Notes: generated by a model from the sequence alone, not told the origin. 64,000 nucleotides of DNA from Helicobacter anseris (GCF_003364335.1 NZ_NXLX01000004.1:1-64000); one strand, 5' to 3'. Positions 8,876-18,576 are shown, counted from the stretch's first letter. Numbers and translations: made by a program.

Positions 8876-11281
8876 TTAAAACCTTGTTCCAAGTGTGAAT
8901 TCAAAACTTGAGGTGTAATCTCCAGCTTGTTCATTAAATACTTTGATAGGGAAGACTAGCACAATTGGTCCCATAGGTGATACCCATTCTAACGCTACGC
9001 CTGTAGCAGCTCTCCAAGTGATCATATTGTTTCCTGACCCTACAATACCAAAGTCTTTAAAGTTTGCAATATTTTTATCTGCAACTCCTGAGTAAGTGCG
9101 GTAATGCAACAACCCATAATCAAAATATGCGGATATGCGCATTTTTGCAGATTCTAAAAGACCATAGCTTAATTCAACAGAGTTTGTAAACATTCCATCA
9201 CCACCAACCCAAAGTCCTAGTTCATCTCTTGGAGAAATAGAACCACTTCTAAAGCCACGGATAGTGGTTACACCACCCATATAAAAAGTATTATTGATGG
9301 GCAAAAAGCTTTCCTTATCATATCTAAAGAAATATCCTCCTTGTGCCTTATATCTACCAATAAGATCTAAACCAATATAATCTTTAAAATATGTATATGC
9401 TGCAAATTTTGCATATACTTTTGTGTTATACACATCTCCACCAATTCCATTAAACTGAGCATATGCAGATGCAATAAAACCTCTTTTAGGAAAGTAATAA
9501 TCATCTGTATTATCAAAGCTAAGGCTAGGGGTAATGGAGCTTGTAATTGGGAGTGCATATTCTTTGTCCCAAAGTCCTGTAATTGAATAGTTTCCATATG
9601 TGCCCACAACTCTATCTTTTGAGGCATAGTAGCGTTCATATAGTGGTGAAGTAAAATTACTCGTCTTTAAAACATTGAAATCATAACCAATATTAGCTCT
9701 TAGAGTATTGGTCAGAAGTTTGCCCACAGAGATACCAAAACCACCACTTTGTTGTATATAGTTATAGCTTACGGAGTAGGTGGCATATAAATTTATAGAG
9801 GAGCTATAATAACTATCAAATAATCTAGGATTTGTTAAGGAAATGCTTCCAGAATAAGATTTACCTGCATTTTTTATCCCATAGTAGGTAAGTCCAGAAC
9901 CAGTGGATATATTCGCATAGATGCTTCCACTTTGACCAGTTCCAAATAAATTTCTCTCACTAATTGTTCCATTGATCATTAAGCCACCATAGCTTCCATA
10001 CCCCATTCCAAATTGTAGCTCACCAGTTCTCCCCTCAGAGACATTTACGACCAAATCCATAGTATTTTCAGAGAGTCTTTTTTGGTCAATTTTGACATTT
10101 TCAAAAAATCCTAATCTTCTTAGGGCATTTTCAGAAGCCATAATTTTTGTAAGCGAATAGGTATCATTTGGTGCAAGTAAGATTTCGCGGCGTATAATTC
10201 TATCTGCAGTTCTTGTATTCCCTGTAACAATAACATCATTGATTTTTACTTTTTGCCCTACTTGGATATGATAGATAATTTTCACGCTACCATTAGCCTC
10301 ATCTTTGTCTAAATCCGGATTTACCATAGCAAAGGCATAGCCATAATCCGCAACAGCTTGTTTTAGAAGTTGCATATCCATTCGCAATTCTTCAATATTG
10401 ATATACTTATTTTTTTTACTTTTTAGCAATTTTTTTAGTTTTGCTATAGATTCTACCTCGTTGTCAATTTGAATATCAATATCAGAGATTTTATATTGTA
10501 TTCCCTCATCAATTTTAAAATAAAGATTTGCTGTGTAATTTGAAAAATTTGTATCTAGGTAGGGAGAGGATACATTGGCATCTAAGAAACCATGTCTCAT
10601 ATATACATCCTGGATTCTTTTGTTATCAAATTCAAGTTCTTGTAGTCTTAATTTACCATCATTTCTACCCCATAACCATCCCATAAATTGTTTTTCTTTA
10701 TTGGCTGATAGAGATTCTACTTGTTTAACGCTTAGGCTTTTTCTACCATCATAAAATGCGCGTGTAATGTAGATATTATCTCCTCTATTTACATCAAGAG
10801 TGATTGCATAAACATTATCTCCAATTTCATCTTGGGTAGTTTGTATGGTTGTCCCATAATATCCTTGAATTTCTAGGATAGTTTGCAATGTTTCTTTTGC
10901 TTTTTGTAGTTTTTGTTCATCAAAAACATCACCCTTTTTGATAGCAAGTTGCTTATAGATAGTTTCTCTTTCTTGCTCTGTCCCATATCCTTTGATTTCT
11001 AAACTTGCTACACGAGGTTTTTCTATAAAATGGAAAACAAGATTCCCCTTGTCAAAAGTGGCATATACATCTTTAAAGTAGCCTTGATTATAAAGGGCAA
11101 GGATTGCGGAATCTATTTTTTTTTCTTCTAGGTTATCGCCTTTTTTAATGCCTGTTACTTCTTGTGCTAGAAGGTCTGACATATACACAAGACCATCATA
11201 TTTAATAGATTTAATTTCTTCTGCATTAATGTTATAGCAAACAATAAAACCGATGGGAAAAATAAAACGCTTTAAAAACAA
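8876..11281 (-). CDS. bamA: Outer membrane protein assembly factor BamA
   Basis: 801 residues with a signal peptide (about 1-20), about five POTRA repeats (about 25-430) and a C-terminal Omp85 beta-barrel (about 430-801) ending in F. Barrel marks include VNVSEGRTGELQFGMGYGSYGG, NLFGTGQSG, GGVTTIRGFRSG and the final FEFTLGTRF beta-signal. BamA inserts beta-barrel proteins into the outer membrane. The start is TTG with AGGG 6 nt upstream; no ATG fits before the signal peptide. First gene of a tight four-gene unit. The 121-base gap upstream (11282-11402) holds no gene I can support. Confidence 0.95.
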   Translation of the reverse strand: MFLKRFIFPIGFIVCYNINAEEIKSIKYDGLVYMSDLLAQEVTGIKKGDNLEEKKIDSAILALYNQGYFKDVYATFDKGNLVFHFIEKPRVASLEIKGYGTEQERETIYKQLAIKKGDVFDEQKLQKAKETLQTILEIQGYYGTTIQTTQDEIGDNVYAITLDVNRGDNIYITRAFYDGRKSLSVKQVESLSANKEKQFMGWLWGRNDGKLRLQELEFDNKRIQDVYMRHGFLDANVSSPYLDTNFSNYTANLYFKIDEGIQYKISDIDIQIDNEVESIAKLKKLLKSKKNKYINIEELRMDMQLLKQAVADYGYAFAMVNPDLDKDEANGSVKIIYHIQVGQKVKINDVIVTGNTRTADRIIRREILLAPNDTYSLTKIMASENALRRLGFFENVKIDQKRLSENTMDLVVNVSEGRTGELQFGMGYGSYGGLMINGTISERNLFGTGQSGSIYANISTGSGLTYYGIKNAGKSYSGSISLTNPRLFDSYYSSSINLYATYSVSYNYIQQSGGFGISVGKLLTNTLRANIGYDFNVLKTSNFTSPLYERYYASKDRVVGTYGNYSITGLWDKEYALPITSSITPSLSFDNTDDYYFPKRGFIASAYAQFNGIGGDVYNTKVYAKFAAYTYFKDYIGLDLIGRYKAQGGYFFRYDKESFLPINNTFYMGGVTTIRGFRSGSISPRDELGLWVGGDGMFTNSVELSYGLLESAKMRISAYFDYGLLHYRTYSGVADKNIANFKDFGIVGSGNNMITWRAATGVALEWVSPMGPIVLVFPIKVFNEQAGDYTSSFEFTLGTRF

Positions 11282-11402
11282 ATATAGCCCTAATCTTAAG
11301 AATATTAAAATAATTTTTTATTCTACCTTAAACAAAACTTCTTTTGGTAAATACCTTGGGTTTATTGTGATGAGGTTTGAAGTGTCAATGATAAAAAGAA
11401 GA

Positions 11403-12545
11403 TTATGTGAGTAGTTGATCAACCCAATGAAGTATTTTTTTTTGATTAGAAAGGAGATTTAATGTTTGTGATGCATAGTGTGCAGAGATTTTAAAGTTTT
11501 TTATCTCTTTGGTATCAAGAGTATTGATAGTATGCACCAGACTTTCTTTTGAAAAATCTTGACTCATCTTTCCAATATGATATTTTGAAATAAAAGAGCT
11601 TAATGAAGGCAATGGTGTGGTGATAATCCCTAATCTTGCTTGAATATATTCAAAAAATTTATTTGGCATTGCATTGGCATTATTAAAATTGTTTGGGGTT
11701 AAAGTAAGGATTCCTAGATCAAATTGTTGAGTAAAAGGTATGATGTCTTGCATTGCAACAGGAGGTAGAAAGCTTACATTGCTTGGGGCTTTTTGCTGTA
11801 GAGATTGCAGGAAATTTGCTTGGTTGCTTAATCCTAAGATGTAAATATGGAATCTTTGATCCAATTCTTGTGCAATATCAAGAAGCATGTGTGAATTTCT
11901 ATCAGGACTTAAAAAACCATGATAGACAATTTTTATTTTTTGTTCTATTGGGCTTGGTGAGATATCAAAATAAGGAGGAAGGGAATAAAAAATCTCACAT
12001 TTTAGCTGAAAGGTTTCTAGATATTTTTTTGCGATACCTTCTCCTACTGTTATTGCAAAATCAACTTGAGGCAAGTAGCGTTCGCAAATAAAATAAAAAA
12101 ACATACCAAAACTTTCTAGCCATCTTTTATCATTTTCATATTCAAGAGGATAAAATTCTCTAAGATCTATTAAAATTTTTGTTTTTTTATTTTTTTGTTT
12201 ATATTCAACTGCAAAAGGCAATAGGGTGATATCTTCGACTATGATAAGATCCAAGATTGGCAGAGAGCGTAAAATTGTTTTAATATAAAGTCTATTTTTG
12301 GTAAATATCAATGGGATAAAGTCTTTTTTGATACATTTTTGATAAATGGCATCATTTTCTTCCTGTGAGCGTTCTTTTGAAGTTTTATCTGCTGGATAAC
12401 TAAAAGTTTTTATTCCATCTAAAATAGAGCAATTTTTTGCAATTACAAAAAGATGATAAGAGTTTTTAAGCATTTGTATCATTCTAAAAGGTCTTGGTCT
12501 TTGTGCAACATCAAAGTCACTAAGAATGGCTATATTTTTTTGCAT
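11403..12545 (-). CDS. Glycosyltransferase, GT4-like
   Basis: A 380-residue GT-B type glycosyltransferase. The N-terminal half has a Rossmann-like start (NIAILSDFDVAQRPRPFRM). The C-terminal half has the conserved IVYHGFLSPDRN and a GT4-like nucleotide-sugar site AMPNKFFEYIQARLGII. I choose the ATG at 12545 with AAGGA 5 nt upstream; the frame reads 14 codons further upstream inside the pseudopilin gene. It overlaps that gene by 16 nt. Donor and acceptor are unknown, but surface polysaccharide is likely. A run of nine A near the 3' end may permit frame slippage. Confidence 0.78.
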   Translation of the reverse strand: MQKNIAILSDFDVAQRPRPFRMIQMLKNSYHLFVIAKNCSILDGIKTFSYPADKTSKERSQEENDAIYQKCIKKDFIPLIFTKNRLYIKTILRSLPILDLIIVEDITLLPFAVEYKQKNKKTKILIDLREFYPLEYENDKRWLESFGMFFYFICERYLPQVDFAITVGEGIAKKYLETFQLKCEIFYSLPPYFDISPSPIEQKIKIVYHGFLSPDRNSHMLLDIAQELDQRFHIYILGLSNQANFLQSLQQKAPSNVSFLPPVAMQDIIPFTQQFDLGILTLTPNNFNNANAMPNKFFEYIQARLGIITTPLPSLSSFISKYHIGKMSQDFSKESLVHTINTLDTKEIKNFKISAHYASQTLNLLSNQKKILHWVDQLLT

Positions 12546-13234
12546 ATTTTTCCTTGCAAAATTGCTCCTGTGACGGGCAGAATGCATATACTTGATTGTA
12601 GATTATCTTTTGTTAGTGTAATAATAAAAGGTTGTGTGAGTGAGACAGGGGTAGTTCCACAATAAGGTTTTCCCGTGTTATCAAAATAAATTCTCCCAGT
12701 TTGTTTTTCTTTGCAAGTATTTTGCGTGGATATCTGAAGTTTGATTCCAAAAGATTCTAAAAGTCTTGTGTAGGTATCAGCATTATTTTTGCAGAAATCT
12801 GAAATATTGCTATTGTTATAACCACTTAAGCATTGCAAATTTACACCTTGTGTTGCAATAATGTCTCCAGCCATTGGCCTATTATCATAATGTGTTGTTT
12901 GTGCTTGTCTTGGTGTATCAAGATAAATACTAAAACTATTTTGCGTGTAGGTTCCACTTAAATGAAATTGAATTTGCCAAAAAGTTTGATTACTAAGAAG
13001 AATTTGAGGATAGACACTTGGAAAGGCATTTGTTATCCATTTTGTTTGGTTGAGATTTGTATATAGTGTATCTTGAGTAAGGGCAAGATTTTTTGTATAG
13101 AGAATATTTTGATAGAGATAGTTGGAGACCTTATAGATTTGATTGGTGTTGTTTGGTTTTGCAAAAAAAATAAGAATCCCAATAAGACTACAAACAAGGA
13201 GTAGTTCAAAAATACTAAAAGCAGATTGTTTCAT
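12530..13234 (-). CDS. Orphan pseudopilin-like protein (prepilin N-terminal motif)
   Basis: 234 residues. The N terminus MKQSA|FSIFELLLVCSLIGIL has the prepilin pattern: short positive leader, Phe at +1, Glu at +5, then a hydrophobic helix. The residue before cleavage is Ala rather than the usual Gly. The C-terminal domain is cysteine-rich (NLQCL, DFCKN, NTCKE, PYCGT, SSICI, GKICKK) and contains GRIYFDNTGKPYC, resembling the GspH/FimT minor-pseudopilin ending. No pilus or type II secretion genes lie nearby. It overlaps its neighbours by 4 and 16 nt, so it is part of the minus-strand unit 11.4-15.8 kb. Confidence 0.72.
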   Translation of the reverse strand: MKQSAFSIFELLLVCSLIGILIFFAKPNNTNQIYKVSNYLYQNILYTKNLALTQDTLYTNLNQTKWITNAFPSVYPQILLSNQTFWQIQFHLSGTYTQNSFSIYLDTPRQAQTTHYDNRPMAGDIIATQGVNLQCLSGYNNSNISDFCKNNADTYTRLLESFGIKLQISTQNTCKEKQTGRIYFDNTGKPYCGTTPVSLTQPFIITLTKDNLQSSICILPVTGAILQGKICKKI

Positions 13235-14472
13235 TTTTTATAAATTTGGAAAAGATAGATAGGGGTATTGTTATAGGAAATAATAATATCAGATTTTTTT
13301 AGGGATTTACTCGGTAGCAAGATAAGATTCTTATTGTCTTTAATTCCATAAAATGCGAGTTGTTTTCTTAGTGATGGCGATGTGGTATGTATCGCATTGA
13401 TATTTAATTTTTTAAGCTCCATGGCTATTTCTTTAGCAAAATAATAATTTGAAGCAAAGTTTGGCTTATTGGAAAATAGATATGTAATTTTATTGCCAAA
13501 TATAACACTTGTCTGTAAAACTAAGAAAAGAAGAATTAAACTAGCAAAAACATAGTGGTTTTTTCTAAATTGTGGAAGTCTAACTTTTAAATCATTCATA
13601 AAACATTGAATCATGATAGGCAGTGCAACAAGACTTTGTGGAATAAGTATATAGAAATTGATATTTTGTCTTAGTGAAAGAATGATACAAAAAACTATAC
13701 TAGTTGCTGCAATGTATGGTAGTATTGTGTTTTGATGTCTTAGACTCCAATAAATACTATAAGCATAATAAATAAAAAGTAGAGGAGAGTAGAGTATTGC
13801 AATTTGTGCAAGTGTTTCTAAGAAATAGGCTTGTGGTTTTCCTCCAATATCAAAATCATAAAGATACCAATTGATAGCTAGGCATGCGATACAGAAAATA
13901 AAAATCTTATTTTGTTTGTTTTTTAGTGAAAAAATTGCAATTGCTATAAGCAATATTGTTGCTCCAGAAGTTGCAATAGAAAGTATTGCTAATAATATAA
14001 TTGGAATTTTTTGATACCTTGTATAGATATATCCCACAAAAAAAGTGAGAAAAATAATCCAAGAACACTCTATTAGTAAAATTGCACTGAGATTTACCCC
14101 TGGCAATAAAATATAAATCATAATGCAAATTAAACTATGGCTTTTATTTTTTAAAGTATGCCTACAAATACCATAAAGAAGCATAAGATTAAGAATGTGC
14201 AGAATTAATAAAGGTAGTTTTAAGACAAAAGCATTTGTTCCAAAAAATTTGATAAGAGTTCTTAAAAACTCAAAGAAAAAATGATTATTATAAAAAAGAT
14301 TATTTAGTTCTTTCTCGCTCAATGAAAGTTGATGAAACATAGTAAGTATAATTACTGAGGAAAAAATGGTAATTAAAATAAAAAATAAGTCGATAATATC
14401 AAGCTTTCTTGAAGTTTTATGAGAAAGATTGATCCAAAGCCTTATGTAAAGTAAAATATCTTTAAATAGCAT
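13231..14472 (-). CDS. Polytopic membrane protein, GT39/ArnT-like glycosyltransferase candidate
   Basis: 413 residues with about ten hydrophobic segments and a short soluble C terminus. The first loop holds NNHFFFEFLRTLIKFFGTNAFVLKLP, which resembles the N-terminal loop of lipid-linked-sugar glycosyltransferases (GT39/PMT-like) with conserved LRLP-type and H positions. The first codon is the ATG at 14472, sharing one base with the TGA of the CoA-binding gene; a TTG one codon earlier is also open. I cannot identify its substrate. Neighbouring GT4 suggests a surface-glycan role. Confidence 0.6.
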   Translation of the reverse strand: MLFKDILLYIRLWINLSHKTSRKLDIIDLFFILITIFSSVIILTMFHQLSLSEKELNNLFYNNHFFFEFLRTLIKFFGTNAFVLKLPLLILHILNLMLLYGICRHTLKNKSHSLICIMIYILLPGVNLSAILLIECSWIIFLTFFVGYIYTRYQKIPIILLAILSIATSGATILLIAIAIFSLKNKQNKIFIFCIACLAINWYLYDFDIGGKPQAYFLETLAQIAILYSPLLFIYYAYSIYWSLRHQNTILPYIAATSIVFCIILSLRQNINFYILIPQSLVALPIMIQCFMNDLKVRLPQFRKNHYVFASLILLFLVLQTSVIFGNKITYLFSNKPNFASNYYFAKEIAMELKKLNINAIHTTSPSLRKQLAFYGIKDNKNLILLPSKSLKKSDIIISYNNTPIYLFQIYKK

Positions 14473-14876
14473 CAAGAGATTCCATTTTTTTGTAATTCAA
14501 TTTTTATACAACGATTTTCTACAAAGATGATATTTTTATCTTCTAGTATTTTTTTGGCATAGATATTTGTGATACCAAGTTGCAACCAAACAATTTTTGG
14601 AAGAGGGGTTTGTGTAATAATTTCTTGAGCTATTTCAAAACATTTTTCACTTTTGCGGAAGATGACTACACAATCAATTTTATGATTATTGTGGGCTTGT
14701 GTATAGCTTCTAAAAACCTTTTTACCTAAAATAATATCTTCCTTTGGATAAATGGGAATAACTTCAAAGCCTTTTTGTATTAAGAAATTTGCTACTTTAA
14801 AACTATCTTTTTGTTGATTTGGACTTAAGCCTATAATTGCGATGGTGTGAATATTTTGAAATATTTTAGTATCCAT
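14472..14876 (-). CDS. CoA-binding domain protein (YccU-like)
   Basis: A 134-residue stand-alone CoA_binding_2 domain. It begins TIAIIGLSPNQQKDSFKVANFL (about residues 11-32), the Rossmann-type CoA-binding loop with the Ser-Pro pattern. KGFEVIPIYPK and IVWLQLGI match the family's later strands. The biological role of this family is not settled. It overlaps the DMT transporter gene by 11 nt and the next gene by 1 nt. Confidence 0.8.
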   Translation of the reverse strand: MDTKIFQNIHTIAIIGLSPNQQKDSFKVANFLIQKGFEVIPIYPKEDIILGKKVFRSYTQAHNNHKIDCVVIFRKSEKCFEIAQEIITQTPLPKIVWLQLGITNIYAKKILEDKNIIFVENRCIKIELQKNGIS

Positions 14877-15768
14877 TTTTTATCCTTTTATAATCCTTGA
14901 TAAAAATCGGCAAAGCTATCAGGATTCCAGAGAATAATATAAGCAATATGCCACTCCAAGTCTCAATATTTGGAAGTGAATCTCCAAGATACACTCCCAT
15001 AAAAATTCCCCATAGGATTTTAACATAATCAATAGGTGCAACAATTCCAGCAGGAGCAGCCATATATGCCTTTGTTAAGAAATGTTGCCCAATTGTGCCT
15101 GATAATCCCATTAGAATAATTATCCACCATTCAAAAGAATTTGGGGTATGCCAAGAGTTATCAATAAAAAATACAGGTAAAAGAATTATAATACCTCCAA
15201 CAATACTCATACTAAGCCCAAAAAATAAGATAATAAAAGAGTTCTCAAAGTATTCTTTGAGACTTCTTAGAGTAATTAGTGCTAAGGCTGCTCCACCACC
15301 GCTAAAAATTCCCATTATAATATTTATGGGTGCTAGAGGTTGTCCAAATGGATTGCAGATAAAAATAATTCCAATAAACCCTATAATTCCAGCAATGATA
15401 ATGGTAAATGGAATCCTTTCTTTTAAAAAAAGCAGAGAAAATAAAAGAACATATAAAGGTGTGCTTTGTGCAAATGTTGTTGCTATGCTCAGAGGGATTG
15501 TAGCAATGTTATAAAATAAAGCAAGCATACTCAATCCCCCTATAAAGGCACGAAAAAATAATTTATGCCAACCACCAGATTTTTTTATAATAGGTTTTTT
15601 TTGAATTGCTAAAAATAAAAGCATAAAAAAAGTCATAATAATAGAGCGAAAAAAAAGATTTTCTACAGGAGAAATTGTTTGCGAGAGGATTTTGATGAAA
15701 GCATTCATGATTGCAAAGAAGAAAGAAGCAATAAACATAAATACGATACCAAGAGACAAGTGATGCAT
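14866..15768 (-). CDS. DMT superfamily transporter (EamA domains)
   Basis: A 300-residue inner-membrane protein with ten hydrophobic segments arranged as two EamA repeats (about 8-135 and 150-290). Typical features are FFFAIMNAFIKILSQ in TM1 and YMAAPAGIVAPIDYVKILW in the second repeat. Family members export metabolites or import nucleotide precursors; the substrate here cannot be read from sequence. It is the first gene of the minus-strand accessory unit, divergent from hisH. Confidence 0.85.
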   Translation of the reverse strand: MHHLSLGIVFMFIASFFFAIMNAFIKILSQTISPVENLFFRSIIMTFFMLLFLAIQKKPIIKKSGGWHKLFFRAFIGGLSMLALFYNIATIPLSIATTFAQSTPLYVLLFSLLFLKERIPFTIIIAGIIGFIGIIFICNPFGQPLAPINIIMGIFSGGGAALALITLRSLKEYFENSFIILFFGLSMSIVGGIIILLPVFFIDNSWHTPNSFEWWIIILMGLSGTIGQHFLTKAYMAAPAGIVAPIDYVKILWGIFMGVYLGDSLPNIETWSGILLILFSGILIALPIFIKDYKRIKNGY

Positions 15769-15808
15769 TATTATACCTATTGAAACAATATTTACTTTGA
15801 GATAGAAT

Positions 15809-15814
15809 TATACT
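15809..15814 (+). promoter_or_regulatory. -10 box TATACT of hisH
   Basis: TATACT lies 28 bp before the hisH ATG, with TTTACT about 18 bp further upstream as a possible -35. The ribosome site AAGAGGTG follows. Confidence 0.5.
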
Positions 15815-15841
15815 TTATTACAATAAAGAGGTGTTAGTAGA

Positions 15842-16453
15842 ATGAGAGTGGGTATTGTTGATTATGGTGCTGGAAATATTGGTAGTGTGATACAGGCTTT
15901 TGAAAAATCTGGTATGAGATTGGTAAAAATTAAATATCCAGAAGAGGTTAAAACTTGTGATAAATTGATTTTGCCAGGTGTTGGTGCTTTTGGAGATGCA
16001 ATTAAAAATCTAAGAGAATCTAATATGGAGCAAGCATTACTAGATTTTATAGATAGTGGAAAATATTTTTTTGGAATTTGTGTTGGGATGCAACTTTTAT
16101 TTCAACGAGGATTTGAATTTGGAGAACATAGAGGGCTTGGCGTATTTGATGGCGATGTGATACATTTTAAGAAAGATGCGATGTTGGGATTGAAGATTCC
16201 GCATATTGGTTGGAATCTATGTTGTAAAAAAAGAGATGCAAAAATACTAAATGGGCTAGATGATAACTTTTTTTTATATTTCGTTCATAGTTATCATTGT
16301 CAAATAAAAAAAGATTTTATAGTTGCTTCTTGTAAATATGGATATGAATTCCCAGCTATTATCAATAAGGACAATGTTTTTGGAATACAGCCACACCCAG
16401 AGAAATCAGATAGCAATGGACTGAGAATATTGGAAAATTTTTTAAAGCTTTGA
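15842..16453 (+). CDS. hisH: Imidazole glycerol phosphate synthase, glutamine amidotransferase subunit
   Basis: A 203-residue class I glutamine amidotransferase. The nucleophile elbow is GICVGMQLLF (Cys about residue 80), and the His/Glu pair lies in GIQPHPEKS (about 182-190). The opening VGIVDYGAGNIGSVIQAF is typical of HisH. It would supply ammonia to HisF in histidine biosynthesis. It stands alone here, without hisF or other his genes beside it; hisG lies 39 kb away. A role in an amidino-sugar pathway is the main alternative, because HisH-like proteins are recruited there in this phylum. Confidence 0.85.
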   Translation: MRVGIVDYGAGNIGSVIQAFEKSGMRLVKIKYPEEVKTCDKLILPGVGAFGDAIKNLRESNMEQALLDFIDSGKYFFGICVGMQLLFQRGFEFGEHRGLGVFDGDVIHFKKDAMLGLKIPHIGWNLCCKKRDAKILNGLDDNFFLYFVHSYHCQIKKDFIVASCKYGYEFPAIINKDNVFGIQPHPEKSDSNGLRILENFLKL

Positions 16454-16476
16454 AATAAAGATAAAATGAGATTTTA

Positions 16477-16501
16477 AGTTGAGAAAATTACTTTCTCAAC
16501 T
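16477..16501. terminator. Hairpin between convergent hisH and rplS
   Basis: The 10-bp arms AGTTGAGAAA and TTTCTCAACT surround a 5-nt loop and overlap the rplS stop. The sequence after it is only moderately T-rich on either strand, so termination strength is uncertain. Confidence 0.6.
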
Positions 16502-16844
16502 CTTTGATTCTAGCAGACTTACCTTTTCTATCTCTTAAGTAGTAAAGTTTTGCTCTTCTTACTCGACCTATTCTTAATACTTCAATAGTTTGTAGGCTTG
16601 CACTATATAGTGGGAAAGTTTTTTCAACACCAATGTTATTTGCTCCCATTTTTCTTACTGTAAAAGTTCTATCTACGCCATTTCCACGAATTGAAATACA
16701 GATACCCTCAAAATTTTGAATACGAGTTTTTTCACCTTCTTTGATTTGTATCCCTAATCTAATTGTATCTCCTGCTTTAAAGCTTGGAACTTTCTTGTCG
16801 CCAATCTGAGCTTTTTCAAAGCTTTCAATGTATCTATTTTTCAT
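16488..16844 (-). CDS. rplS: 50S ribosomal protein L19
   Basis: 118 residues. The core [20 protein letters not shown], then [21 protein letters not shown] and [20 protein letters not shown], is the standard L19 sequence. It is the last gene of rpsP-khpA-rimM-trmD-rplS and overlaps trmD by 4 nt. The order matches HP1147-HP1151. Confidence 0.98.
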   Translation of the reverse strand: MKNRYIESFEKAQIGDKKVPSFKAGDTIRLGIQIKEGEKTRIQNFEGICISIRGNGVDRTFTVRKMGANNIGVEKTFPLYSASLQTIEVLRIGRVRRAKLYYLRDRKGKSARIKELRK

Positions 16845-17548
16845 TTTTTACCCTTATTTTGAGATTTCCATAATAGAAATAAATCTGGCCTAAAGTACTT
16901 GGTCTTTAATACAGATAAATTATGTTTTAAATCGCTTATTATACTATGATTTCCTGTTGAATATATTAAAGGAGTATTAAAAAATTGATTTTTTTGCATT
17001 TTTGTTTTGGATTTTGAAAAAACAGGTGCTTCTAGAAGATTGTTTTCAAAGCTTTCTTCTAGCAATGAGTTTTCATTTCCTAAAACCATGGGAATTTGCC
17101 TAGCAACGCTATCGCAAACACATAAGGCACCAAGTTCTCCCCCAGTTAATATAAAATCACCAATACTTAAAATTTCATCAGCATATAATTCAATAGATCT
17201 TTCATCAAAACCCTCATAACGACCACAAACAAAAGTTATATCTTGTTTTTTTGCAAGTCTTTTAGCATCTAAGTTGTTAAAAGGTTTGCCACTAGGAGCA
17301 AGAAATATAATATAGCTTTTATTTGTTATTGTCTCTAAAGACTTTTGTAATACATCAAAATTGATTACTTGACCTGCTCCACCACCTACTTGTGTGTCAT
17401 CAACTTTATTATATTTGTTATTGGCATAATCTCTTAAATTGATTGTTTCAATAGAGATAAGCTTTTTATCTATTGCTTTTTTTAAAATAGAATCTTCAAA
17501 GTATGGGAGAATAAGGTTTGGAAATAATGTTAAAAACCTAAAGTGCAT
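16841..17548 (-). CDS. trmD: tRNA (guanine-N1)-methyltransferase
   Basis: 235 residues, a SPOUT methyltransferase that makes m1G37 in tRNAs to keep reading frame. The AdoMet knot is visible as [26 protein letters not shown] and [13 protein letters not shown]. It overlaps rimM by 1 nt and rplS by 4 nt. Length is in the usual range. Confidence 0.97.
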   Translation of the reverse strand: MHFRFLTLFPNLILPYFEDSILKKAIDKKLISIETINLRDYANNKYNKVDDTQVGGGAGQVINFDVLQKSLETITNKSYIIFLAPSGKPFNNLDAKRLAKKQDITFVCGRYEGFDERSIELYADEILSIGDFILTGGELGALCVCDSVARQIPMVLGNENSLLEESFENNLLEAPVFSKSKTKMQKNQFFNTPLIYSTGNHSIISDLKHNLSVLKTKYFRPDLFLLWKSQNKGKK

Positions 17549-18096
17549 TAACTTGCTTCTAGCAGATTTTTTGTATTTTTTGTATGGATTTTTTTATTTT
17601 GTATATCAACACTAATAATAAAGTGATCAAGATAGGGGATAAGAAATTCTTTTGCAAATAATGATGAAAGTTCCTTATGTGTTTGAATAATCAAATAATC
17701 TGTATTTGCAATACGCTGAATATCTTTTACACAACCTAGGAGAGTGGTATCTTCAAAAATGTTGCACCCAATAATATCAAACCAAAAAAACTCATTTTGT
17801 TGCAAATGACAATATTTTTTTGTATCTTCAATGGAGCTAAGAAGTAAAAAATTGGTAATTTTTTTTGCTTCTTCTAGAGAGTCTATTTCCTCAAAAGCAA
17901 TAGTGGATTTTGAAAGATTAAAAGATTTCAGCGTTAATGGTTGCATTTGATTTTCAAGAATCGCATGATAGGGTTTGATAAAAAAAATATTACCTTTTTG
18001 GAAAATATTTGGAAAGTCTGTAAAAATAATGCACTTCATTAAACCTGAAGTGCCTATGCTTCTACCAAGTTTTGCGATTTCAATGAAGTCATTCAT
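17548..18096 (-). CDS. rimM: Ribosome maturation factor RimM
   Basis: 182 residues, with an N-terminal RimM beta-barrel (IAKLGRSIGTSGLMKCIIFTD) and a C-terminal PRC barrel (FFWFDIIGCNIF...LGCVKDIQ...YLIIQ...FLIPYLDHFIISVD). It assists 30S head assembly around S19. It overlaps khpA by 8 nt, in the standard place between khpA and trmD. Confidence 0.93.
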   Translation of the reverse strand: MNDFIEIAKLGRSIGTSGLMKCIIFTDFPNIFQKGNIFFIKPYHAILENQMQPLTLKSFNLSKSTIAFEEIDSLEEAKKITNFLLLSSIEDTKKYCHLQQNEFFWFDIIGCNIFEDTTLLGCVKDIQRIANTDYLIIQTHKELSSLFAKEFLIPYLDHFIISVDIQNKKIHTKNTKNLLEAS

Positions 18097-18331
18097 TGTT
18101 GACTTTTGCCATCACTTTATAATTTAAACCATCTTTAGCCTTGCAACCAGATATAAAAGCCTTGATGGATGCAATCATTTTACCATCTTTGCCTACAATC
18201 TTTCCTATGTCATTGGTATCGGCGTATATGATAAACTCATAGCCATCGATAATTTGATTTTTTTGTACAAAGACGCATTCGGGTTTTTTAACAATCTTTT
18301 TAATATAAGCTGTTAAAAAATCCTCAATCAT
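18089..18331 (-). CDS. khpA: KH-domain RNA-binding protein
   Basis: 80 residues forming one KH domain. The GxxG loop is GKDG in GKIVGKDGKMIASIKAF (about 48-64). The family (KhpA/YlqC) binds RNA and is typically found between rpsP and rimM, as here. HP1150 is the H. pylori counterpart by recall. Confidence 0.9.
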   Translation of the reverse strand: MIEDFLTAYIKKIVKKPECVFVQKNQIIDGYEFIIYADTNDIGKIVGKDGKMIASIKAFISGCKAKDGLNYKVMAKVNNE

Positions 18332-18345
18332 ATTTAACTAGTCTT

Positions 18346-18576
18346 TTATTTGCTAGTAAGCTTTTCCACACGCTCGCTCATCTTGGCTCCAACACTTTTC
18401 CAATAAGACAAGCGATCGTTATCAAACTTTACTTGCGCAGTTTCTGCTAGAGGATTGTAAAAACCAATAGATTCAATCCAACCACCATCTCTTCTTTTTC
18501 TAGAATCTGTGACTACTATACGATAAAAAGGTTTCTTTTTTCTTCCCATTCTTGTCAATCTGATTACTGTTGCCAT
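18346..18576 (-). CDS. rpsP: 30S ribosomal protein S16
   Basis: 76 residues. The start [20 protein letters not shown] and the following [21 protein letters not shown] are the S16 signature. First gene of the operon, separated from khpA by 14 nt. A promoter lies at 18633-18638. Confidence 0.98.
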   Translation of the reverse strand: MATVIRLTRMGRKKKPFYRIVVTDSRKRRDGGWIESIGFYNPLAETAQVKFDNDRLSYWKSVGAKMSERVEKLTSK

